A stretch of 64,000 nucleotides of DNA from Mesorhizobium sp. 1M-11. Lineage in GTDB: Bacteria > Pseudomonadota > Alphaproteobacteria > Rhizobiales > Rhizobiaceae. This document shows, piece after piece, positions 25,484-32,513 of the stretch. A program made the translations under genes and the position numbers. Location: contig NZ_LJSD01000051.1 of NCBI RefSeq assembly GCF_001303895.1, forward strand, positions 1-64,000, read 5' to 3'. Each line of letters begins with the position of its first letter. Position 1 is the stretch's first letter. The notes under the pieces are model-generated. The model saw nothing but the letters and a program-made list of their open reading frames with translations. It was not told the origin of the DNA and did no database searches.

Positions 25484-26125
25484 TCATCCAGCCGGGATGG
25501 GAGCCAGCTCGGGTGCATCCAGCCCCTGGAACGGATCGCGCCAGGCATCGATCGCTTCGAGCTGGCCATACCAGCGGCTCAGGGAAGGATAATCGCCGAG
25601 CGGCAATCTGGCGGCATCGTTGAAGGGCAGGAAGGTTGCCATCCGGAAGTCGGCGTAGGAAACCGTATCCCCCACCAGCCAGCTTCGCCCGGAAAGCTCG
25701 GCCTCCAGGATCGCGGCGGCGGTGGCGAAGCGTCTCAGCCCCTCCTCGACCTGTTCATGATCGATCGCGCCAAGCCCGTAGCGCTGTTTGGTGCCGCGCT
25801 CGAAATGCACGATGTCGCAAGCCCGCGCGAAGTTCTCCTTGCCCCAGCTCAGCCAGCGGATCATCTCCGGCTCGTCGTCGCCGGCCCTCCAGAAATCGGA
25901 ACCCGCATCGCGCGACAGCCGGCACGCGATGGCATCGGCCTCCCAGAGGCTTTTTGCCGGGCCGACCAGGATGGGTAATGAAAGATTGGGATTGAGCGGC
26001 CGATAGCGCTCCGCCTGCCCCGGCGCAAAAGGCGAGGCGAATTCAAACTCGACCTTAGCATCGAGATGGCGGGCGACCGCGACTGCCAAGCGAGGATTGG
26101 GGTTGCGGCTGAAGAGGAGTTTCAT
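25484..26125 (-). CDS. Glutathione S-transferase family protein
   Basis: Protein of 213 residues starting at ATG 26123-26125 (MKLLFSRNPNPRLAVAVARHL). The thioredoxin-like N-domain shows NPNLSLPILVGPAKSLWEADAIACRLS, the cis-Pro and Glu-Ala glutathione-binding motif; the C-domain contains SWLVGDTVSYADFRMATFLPF with the N-capping motif. It probably conjugates or isomerises small electrophiles in the cytoplasm. It lies upstream of the sigma gene on the same strand but separated by 58 bases. The A+T-rich island begins directly upstream. Confidence 0.88.
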   Translation of the reverse strand: MKLLFSRNPNPRLAVAVARHLDAKVEFEFASPFAPGQAERYRPLNPNLSLPILVGPAKSLWEADAIACRLSRDAGSDFWRAGDDEPEMIRWLSWGKENFARACDIVHFERGTKQRYGLGAIDHEQVEEGLRRFATAAAILEAELSGRSWLVGDTVSYADFRMATFLPFNDAARLPLGDYPSLSRWYGQLEAIDAWRDPFQGLDAPELAPIPAG

Positions 26126-26443
26126 TGGGTGGCGGTCCTTGGAGGGCGGTTCGGTTTTATCGCCAAGGGTACAACCTGTTGGCAGGTACTTCGTTGGCTC
26201 TAAGCGCGGAATCATCAAACTCAACGAACCGGATGTGATCGGCAGAAGGTAAACAGGTTCGACTTGAGTTTTTAATTTTACGAAACACCCACAGGCGATC
26301 AATCAGAGCCAAAGCCCTATGCCGCACTTATCGAAAGACAGGCGACGAATTTGATCCTTGTTTCAACCACTTTTTTGTATCCCATGAGATGATTTAATTG
26401 AATCCGCCGTATATATATTTGGCTGCACTGCCCGGGGGGGCAC
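26126..26443. other. A+T-rich intergenic boundary of the defence island
   Basis: Between the GST gene and the SIR2 gene the base composition shifts visibly to A+T-rich (for example GTATATATATTTGG at 26409-26422). It ends in a run of seven G at 26434-26440 that serves as the ribosome site of the SIR2 gene. No integrase, tRNA or flanking direct repeat was seen. It probably holds the SIR2-HerA promoter. Confidence 0.5.
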
Positions 26444-27481
26444 TTGGAACTACATGAGCTGAAATCGGCGCTACAGCGCCACTTCACCGACGGTCTCGTG
26501 ACGGTCGTGGGATCTGGCCTATCGTCTGCAGAAGGGCTCCCCAGCATGGGGGCGCTGGCATGTTACCTGCAAGAGACGGTTGCAGTTGGGCTTTCAGATG
26601 AGGATATGGCGCTTTGGGCAGAGCTGTCACCCATGATCACTGCGAGCGGATTAGAGGCGGCTCTGCTTGCCAAACCTCCTAGCGTTAGCCTTGAAGCAGT
26701 GATCGTTGCGAAGACTGCTGAATTGATCGCACAAAAGGAGCGAGAAATCGTAACGGAGGTCTTCAATAGGACGCGAACGCTACGTTTCACAAGACTTTTA
26801 AATCACCTCTTGAAGCCGACCAGCGGTGTGTCTGTAATCACTACAAACTATGATCGGCTTATCGAAATCGCTTCGGAAGAGGCCGGCCTTGGTGTCGACA
26901 CGCTCTTTGTGGGCCAATTTGCTGGACATCTGAACGAGCAGGAAAGTCGTCTAAGCTTTATTCGAGACGTGATACTGAAAGGTAAGATCGCTCAGTATCG
27001 CTATCGACCGCGTGTGAATGTCTTCAAACCTCATGGAAGCCTTGATTGGTACTATCGTGAAGGAAAGCCCGTCAGCTATGCGGGAGACCTGCCGCTTCCT
27101 CGTCTTATCATTACTCCTGGGCTAAATAAGTTTCGCAACGGGTATGAAAGCCCATTCGATCGACATCGCGAGCGCGCGAATGGAGCAATCGACAAGGCAA
27201 GCCGTTTTCTGATTCTCGGATACGGGTTCAATGACGACCATCTCGAAACTCATCTGACGCCGCGTATCAGGGGCGGTGTGCCAACGCTTCTTCTAACATA
27301 CGCACTTTCAGAAAATGCCCTAAAGCTTGCTCAAGAGCACGCCAATATTACTGCCATCCAGCGGGGGTCTAGCGCCGGCAAGGAGGGATCATCGGTCTTC
27401 ATCAACAAGATGGAACACTTCCTTCCGGGTCTCGCGCTGTGGGATCTCGCCGCTTTTATTTCAGAGGTACTCGAACCATGA
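26444..27481 (+). CDS. SIR2-family NADase of a SIR2-HerA (Nezha) anti-phage system
   Basis: Protein of 345 residues with a TTG start preceded by GGGGGGG. Sirtuin-fold NAD-binding motifs: VVGSGLSSAEGLPSM (residues 21-35, the GAGxS equivalent), TTNYD (133-137) and KPHGSLDW (195-202) with the probable catalytic His 197. The C-terminal ILGYGFNDDHLE is typical of defence SIR2 proteins. No deacetylase zinc finger. In characterised SIR2-HerA systems this subunit degrades NAD+ on phage infection, causing abortive infection. Its stop overlaps the HerA start (ATGA). Codon usage and base composition differ from the flanks, indicating transfer. Confidence 0.9.
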   Translation: MELHELKSALQRHFTDGLVTVVGSGLSSAEGLPSMGALACYLQETVAVGLSDEDMALWAELSPMITASGLEAALLAKPPSVSLEAVIVAKTAELIAQKEREIVTEVFNRTRTLRFTRLLNHLLKPTSGVSVITTNYDRLIEIASEEAGLGVDTLFVGQFAGHLNEQESRLSFIRDVILKGKIAQYRYRPRVNVFKPHGSLDWYYREGKPVSYAGDLPLPRLIITPGLNKFRNGYESPFDRHRERANGAIDKASRFLILGYGFNDDHLETHLTPRIRGGVPTLLLTYALSENALKLAQEHANITAIQRGSSAGKEGSSVFINKMEHFLPGLALWDLAAFISEVLEP

Positions 27482-29223
27482 CTGATGCGGCACTCCAATT
27501 TTCCGAAGATGACAAGATTGGTCGTGTGGCCTCAGTCGATACCAGCCGGGTCGCGATCGATGTGGCAAACTCTCAATTGCTGACACGTATTGGAATTGGC
27601 CAACTCGTGGCAATCCGAGGAGCTACCGAGCGAGAATATCTTATCTCTATGACGGAACGCGTAACTCGAACCGTGAGAGAGGAGTTGCCGGACTTCGAAC
27701 TAACAGGCGAAGATGGCGGATTACTTGCTACGGTGCCAACTGATCTCATACGGGCCGTGCTTATTGGAACATTTCGAACGGTCGAAGGAGCAAAATCGAA
27801 TACTTTCAAACGTGGTGCAGATAGTTTTCCACAAATCGATCGAGAATGCTTCGTAATTGAAGGAGCAAACCTTCAACGATTTATGGGTATCCTCGGCGCT
27901 GGGTTCTCGGAGGATGAACGCCTCAAACTAGGTACATTTGTCGCGGATCGGTCAGCTGACGCTATTGCAAGCGGCGACAAGTTTTTTCAGCGCCATGCTG
28001 CAATCTTGGGAAGTACCGGGTCCGGTAAAAGTTGGGCCGTCGCGTTGATCCTGGAGAGAGCTGCCAAACTGAAGTTCCCAAACATCATCATATTCGACAT
28101 GCATGGTGAATATGCACCACTGGCCGACAAGACAAGGGACGGCTTCGCTTGTCGATTTCGCATAGCCGGGCCAGGCGATCTAGAAAAGCCAGGTGACGAT
28201 GTTCTGTTTCTACCTTACTGGCTTCTGAACCGCGACGAAATGCTGTCAATGATCTTGGACCGTAGTGACCAAAACGCTCCGAATCAGGCTTCTCGGTTCA
28301 CATTACATGTGAGAACGCTGAAAGCCGAAACACTGGACGTAGAAAGACGCGATTCAGTAAAGAAAACCTTCACTGTCGACTCGCCGATCCCCTACGATGT
28401 GAAGAAGCTTGTTCGATTGCTTGAAGCCGACAATACTACAAAGGGCGTCGGGAAAAACGGCCCCGTCAAAGGTGAATGGGAAGACAAACTTACTCGTTTC
28501 TTATCGAGACTTGAGGCAAAGCTTGATGACAGACGATATGGATTTATGTTCGCCCCTCCAGATCAAGCAATGTCATATGATTGGCTGACAGAACAGGTTC
28601 TCAAGCTTTTCGCTTCCGATGATCGCTCTGGGATCAAGGTAATCGACTTTTCTGAGGTGCCAGCCGACGTTCTTCCTGTTGTGACCGGAACACTCGCGCG
28701 TCTCTTATACGATGTCCAGTTTTGGATGAGTCCAAAAGACCGAACTCCCGTCACGCTATTGTGTGACGAAGCCCATCTTTACCTTCCTGTACGCGACGAT
28801 GCCGATGTCGTGCAGCGTCAAGCTCTTGGCTCTTTCGAACGGATTGCGAAAGAGGGCCGAAAGTACGGCTTTTCCCTATTGGTCGTCAGCCAACGCCCCT
28901 CAGATGTGAGCCGAACAATTCTGAGCCAGTGCAACAATTTTCTCGCACTGCGATTGACGAACGAGACAGATCAGGGGGTGATAAAACGCCTCATGCCAGA
29001 TTCGCTTGCAGGGCTCACGAGCATCCTTCCCCTCCTAGACACCGGGGAAGCGCTACTTCTCGGTGATGCTGTACTGCTTCCTACTCGCATTAAACTGGAT
29101 ATCCCAAAAATAACGCCTGACAGCGCAACACGGGATTTTTGGAAGGAATGGGGCACTCTGCAACCACAGAATCATGCCATTCAATCAGCGATTGAATGCT
29201 TGCGAAGTCAAACCCGGATTTAA
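27478..29223 (+). CDS. HerA-like hexameric ATPase of the SIR2-HerA system
   Basis: Protein of 581 residues. N-terminal HAS-barrel-like domain (about 1-150, IGRVASVDTSRVAIDVANSQ), then the FtsK/HerA RecA-like core with Walker A GSTGSGKS (178-185), FDMHGEYAPL, Walker B VTLLCDEAHLYLP, and SLLVVSQRPSDVSRTILSQCNNFLALRLTN carrying the sensor/arginine region. A helical insert lies around 255-380. The family forms hexamers that assemble with SIR2 into a large complex required for defence. Translationally coupled to the SIR2 gene by a 4-base overlap. Confidence 0.92.
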   Translation: MTDAALQFSEDDKIGRVASVDTSRVAIDVANSQLLTRIGIGQLVAIRGATEREYLISMTERVTRTVREELPDFELTGEDGGLLATVPTDLIRAVLIGTFRTVEGAKSNTFKRGADSFPQIDRECFVIEGANLQRFMGILGAGFSEDERLKLGTFVADRSADAIASGDKFFQRHAAILGSTGSGKSWAVALILERAAKLKFPNIIIFDMHGEYAPLADKTRDGFACRFRIAGPGDLEKPGDDVLFLPYWLLNRDEMLSMILDRSDQNAPNQASRFTLHVRTLKAETLDVERRDSVKKTFTVDSPIPYDVKKLVRLLEADNTTKGVGKNGPVKGEWEDKLTRFLSRLEAKLDDRRYGFMFAPPDQAMSYDWLTEQVLKLFASDDRSGIKVIDFSEVPADVLPVVTGTLARLLYDVQFWMSPKDRTPVTLLCDEAHLYLPVRDDADVVQRQALGSFERIAKEGRKYGFSLLVVSQRPSDVSRTILSQCNNFLALRLTNETDQGVIKRLMPDSLAGLTSILPLLDTGEALLLGDAVLLPTRIKLDIPKITPDSATRDFWKEWGTLQPQNHAIQSAIECLRSQTRI

Positions 29224-29349
29224 CTTGATGAAGCTGTAAACTTGCCCTTCGAGATCGCAGGCAGCCCGCGTCCGTTGTGGGGTTGAAGGCTAACTGGAGA
29301 TCCGGCCTAATTTAGGTCTAGGCGTTGTGGTGGCTAACCGGGGGAGGCT

Positions 29350-29799
29350 ATGGCAAGTCAACAAATTCAGAATATGACGGCGGGCTTGCCGTATTCACTG
29401 AAAGAGAGCGTCAACGGTTATGTGGATGCGGTTGCAGCTGCAATTTCAGATATAGCGAAAGAAGCCCGAGTCGATATTCAGGGCGAGCGATTGGACCAAT
29501 TCTTGCTAATCGTAGCGATTCGTAGAATTTGGTCATTCGTAAATAGCCAATATTGGATCATGGCTGATTGCATTGGAGCCGCTACGCGGACTGAGACACG
29601 TGCTGAAGGTGCGATCCAGGTGAGAGGCTTTCGTGTGGGGCGAGACGAAATCAGCCAAGACTCACGGCCGTTTTTAGAGGGGCGGCATTTACGCGAGACA
29701 TTGCAGCAGTTGATGACCCAACTCCGTATTGAAGAGTTGGTGATTGAAGCTAACAGCCTCAGTGAGATAGCGCATAAAATGTTTGCGGAGTCAGATTGA
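29350..29799 (+). CDS. Hypothetical protein, first gene of a putative defence operon
   Basis: I do not recognise this protein of 149 residues. Start ATG 29350, directly preceded by GGGGAGG. It looks alpha-helical and soluble: YSLKESVNGYVDAVAAAISDIAKEARVDIQGERLDQFLLIVAIRRIW in two helices, an RGFRVGRDEISQDSRPFLEGRHLRETLQQL middle part and an acidic C-terminus. Its stop overlaps the TTG start of the next gene (TTGA), so the two products probably form a complex. Low G+C like SIR2-HerA, which ends 126 bases upstream. Confidence 0.75.
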   Translation: MASQQIQNMTAGLPYSLKESVNGYVDAVAAAISDIAKEARVDIQGERLDQFLLIVAIRRIWSFVNSQYWIMADCIGAATRTETRAEGAIQVRGFRVGRDEISQDSRPFLEGRHLRETLQQLMTQLRIEELVIEANSLSEIAHKMFAESD

Positions 29800-30506
29800 A
29801 CGCCCCTGAAATCGAAAAATCGCTGAAGGCGTTCATCAATTCGCATGCGGTCCAATTTCATCAGCTCGCGGTGCGCGAAACTGCGTTGCTTGAATTGGGT
29901 GCTCTCACAATGGCATCGGAACACTATCGACTCGCCGGCTACACCGTTACCGTTGAGAATGCGATAAATGGCCTATTCGTAGCTAAGCTATCCTCTCGCG
30001 GATACCCTTACAACTTCTCATGGTTTCAGTGCGTAAAAGGGGATGAGCTTTATGAGATTCACTCGAATCTATCCGTAATGGGCGCGCACAAGGATGGAGC
30101 GGTTTACGTTGTGGATGTAGCCGTTGTAGTTGGTTCCGACCAAGTCCCAAAAGAAAAACCTAAGACAGCATGGGTAGCATTGGACAATGCAGCGCTCGCA
30201 ACCTTTGCTGAAGTTAAAAAACTCGTTGTATATCCGATGCTTCTCGCACAATTCATTGGAATAGTGCATGAAATTACACCATCGAAGCTCAAGAAATTGA
30301 AGCCAGGAACCCCCACGGACGAACACTTCAATCCTTCATTGATAACATTAGGCTATCTAACAAAAACATCCAGCAAAGCTCTAAAAGGCTTCGCAAAAAG
30401 AAAATTTAGGGTCTGCGTCGTCCATAATTTCGATATTTATCTCTCACAAATGAGACAAGGGAAAGCAGAAAAGTCTCCGTTCATTCTTGTTGAAAATTTC
30501 ATCTAA
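29796..30506 (+). CDS. Putative PD-(D/E)xK nuclease-fold protein, second gene of putative defence operon
   Basis: Protein of 236 residues with a TTG start overlapping the previous stop. No family was recognised outright, but the residue pattern fits a PD-(D/E)xK endonuclease. Glu 84/87 lie in DELYEIHSNLSV, Asp 107 in a hydrophobic strand (YVVDVAVVV) and Glu139-Val-Lys141 after a further strand (ATFAEVKKLVVYP), followed by a helix. Spacing of Asp to ExK is about 30 residues, longer than in compact members because of an insert. Function as a restriction-like effector is inference. A+T-rich; adjacent to SIR2-HerA. Confidence 0.68.
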   Translation: MNAPEIEKSLKAFINSHAVQFHQLAVRETALLELGALTMASEHYRLAGYTVTVENAINGLFVAKLSSRGYPYNFSWFQCVKGDELYEIHSNLSVMGAHKDGAVYVVDVAVVVGSDQVPKEKPKTAWVALDNAALATFAEVKKLVVYPMLLAQFIGIVHEITPSKLKKLKPGTPTDEHFNPSLITLGYLTKTSSKALKGFAKRKFRVCVVHNFDIYLSQMRQGKAEKSPFILVENFI

Positions 30507-30570
30507 GCGAGCCAGAAATACTCCAACCTCTTCCGGAAGCGCCTCATCGTCTCCGACACTCAAGAGGCAA

Positions 30571-31704
30571 TCAACCTTCTCGTGTATAACCAATCGTAAA
30601 TCTGCCTTCTATCTTCCATTCTGGGAGGGCTAAGCCGTCATCGATCAGCGGCTTGTCGAGCTGTCGAGCGAACATATTAGCCGACCGCGCCATACGATGG
30701 ATAAGAGAGGATTTGGTTAGTTCTGGCAAACCTTCCCACCAGTCGGGGGAAATGTGGACATTCTCAAAGTGCTCGAACATGAGCCTGACCAACGCCGCGC
30801 CTATTCCTGCGCTATCAACGCGGTCAAGCGAACCAATGAACCGGCGGCAGACGTCGTCATCTTGTGCGAACCACTGAAAAACTATCGCGCCCTTTGTACC
30901 CCCCCACATCGATGTCACAGTCATCGCGGCGAGACGCTTAGGTGCAGCAATGTCCTGCAGTTCGTTTCCATCAAAATCTGATGAAGGCAGCCAGCCGGCA
31001 GAGCACATGACGGGAGGTGGATCGACTGTCTCGATCACATACGCCCTGACGTCTCCGTAATCCCCGGTCATCAACCGCGAGGAGTAGCCTTCCATCTGAG
31101 CTATCGTATCTTCTACACCAGCTGCAAGCCCGTACTCGAACAACTGATTCAGCATCTGCACTTCTATTTGACGGTCAACGCCCTTGCCTCGATCGGCAAG
31201 GCGGCGGATCGACGACATACGTACCGAACTCTCCTTAGTGTAACGCTCACGCGCCATTGCACGGTAGCCAAGGAGAAAACATTGTTCCGCTGACGCGGTG
31301 AACGATAGCTTTTCAACTGGCGCGAAGATCGCATCGTCGTGTACCGAGCAGAAACCTGTGAAGGTTGATGCGCTGTGCACGCCAACTAATACCGGGTCGA
31401 GCTTGCCCGCATTCTTGTTAAGGTTTTCGATGGTCGGGATGAACGCATAAACATGCCCGTCTCGTGCGATGCGATTCAAGCTTCCAGATCGAGGCACAGT
31501 GTGGGCACGGATGATTCTGCCGCTGCAGCATGGGTGCCAGTCGACGGGAGCAGAGCAAGTTGGTTTCCGGAACTCGTCGCGGAATGCTCTCTCGGCCTCC
31601 CATTCTTTGATTGGCGCCTGACTTTCTCGGGCAAGATGGCACAGCTTGAACTTGCGGCCTGAGCCACACCAGCACTTCTCGTTGCGCTTAACTCCTAACC
31701 CCAT
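30571..31704 (-). CDS. SEC-C motif zinc-binding protein, function unknown
   Basis: Protein of about 377 residues. The N-terminal SEC-C motif KRNEKCWCGSGRKFKLCH (Cys 11, 13, 22, His 23) binds zinc; a second Cys/His cluster follows in HPCCSGRIIRAHTVPRSGSL. The rest is helical with a TASAEQCFLLGYRAMARERYTKE segment. In databases similar proteins occur near restriction and defence genes, but no activity is established. Start uncertain: ATG 31702-31704 is used; a TTG at 31714-31716 with GGGTGA upstream is possible. Converges on the putative nuclease gene; the right edge of the island appears to lie between it and pdeM. Confidence 0.75.
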   Translation of the reverse strand: MGLGVKRNEKCWCGSGRKFKLCHLARESQAPIKEWEAERAFRDEFRKPTCSAPVDWHPCCSGRIIRAHTVPRSGSLNRIARDGHVYAFIPTIENLNKNAGKLDPVLVGVHSASTFTGFCSVHDDAIFAPVEKLSFTASAEQCFLLGYRAMARERYTKESSVRMSSIRRLADRGKGVDRQIEVQMLNQLFEYGLAAGVEDTIAQMEGYSSRLMTGDYGDVRAYVIETVDPPPVMCSAGWLPSSDFDGNELQDIAAPKRLAAMTVTSMWGGTKGAIVFQWFAQDDDVCRRFIGSLDRVDSAGIGAALVRLMFEHFENVHISPDWWEGLPELTKSSLIHRMARSANMFARQLDKPLIDDGLALPEWKIEGRFTIGYTREG

Positions 31705-31796
31705 TGATATATCCAATCACCCAAGCTCAGCGTGATCCTAGCAAACGCCATTTTCGTGCCTGATAGGATTGGCTAGATAGCTAGTTGCTCGCCCTC

Positions 31797-32513
31797 TCAC
31801 CCCGGCCGCAGCATCGCCCCCGAAATCGCAAACACCCGCTCCGCCCCCAGCATATACGCCATCAGCGTCTCGCGCCTGAACAGCCCCTGATAGGCGCGGT
31901 CGAGTACGTTGAGGGAGCCGGTGTAGGCGCCGAAGGCGGGCATGATGAGGCGGGTGCCGTCGCCGGCGAAGCAGCGGCGGCGGACGGAGCGGCCGCGCTG
32001 GACGATGCGGGCGCAGGGGTGCAGGTGGCCGGCGATCTCGCCTTCGACGCGCAGCTTCGACGGCTCGTGGCGGAACAGCACGGCGCCGACGGCGAGCTCC
32101 AGCACGGTTTCGCCGGGTAGGTCGGCCGGGGCTTCCGGGTCATGGTTGCCGGCGATCCAGAACCAGTCGCGCCCCGTCATCAGCTCTCCCAGCCGCAGGC
32201 GGAAATCGGGATGCAGGCGCTCGGCGCCCTTGCCGTCATGGAAGGAGTCGCCGAGGCTGACGACGATGCGCGGCTGATAGTCGGCGATCACCGTTTCCAG
32301 GCGGGCCAAGGTGGCTGCGGTGTCGTAAGGCGGGATCAGCGCGCCGCGGCGGGCGAAGGACGAGCCTTTTTCCAGATGCAGGTCGGAGACGGCGAGCAGC
32401 GAAAGGTCGGGGAAGAAGAGCGTGCCGCGCGGATCGCACAACGCGCGCTCGCCGGCGACGGTCACCGCCTCGCCGCCTATGGCTGTCACTGCACGCGCGG
32501 CCGAAAAATTCAT
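31797..32513 (-). CDS. pdeM: Ligase-associated DNA damage response metallophosphoesterase PdeM
   Basis: Protein of 238 residues with calcineurin-like motifs: LLAVSDLHLEKG (Asp 44, His 46), SLGDSFHDG (Asp 89), AGNHDPEAP (Asn 123, His 124) and GEIAGHLHPC. It matches the MPE member of the bacterial four-gene set pdeM, Lhr-type helicase, MBL exonuclease, ATP-dependent ligase; the Pseudomonas putida homologue is a Mn2+-dependent DNA endonuclease/phosphodiesterase. Its start overlaps the helicase stop by 4 bases. Confidence 0.93.
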   Translation of the reverse strand: MNFSAARAVTAIGGEAVTVAGERALCDPRGTLFFPDLSLLAVSDLHLEKGSSFARRGALIPPYDTAATLARLETVIADYQPRIVVSLGDSFHDGKGAERLHPDFRLRLGELMTGRDWFWIAGNHDPEAPADLPGETVLELAVGAVLFRHEPSKLRVEGEIAGHLHPCARIVQRGRSVRRRCFAGDGTRLIMPAFGAYTGSLNVLDRAYQGLFRRETLMAYMLGAERVFAISGAMLRPG

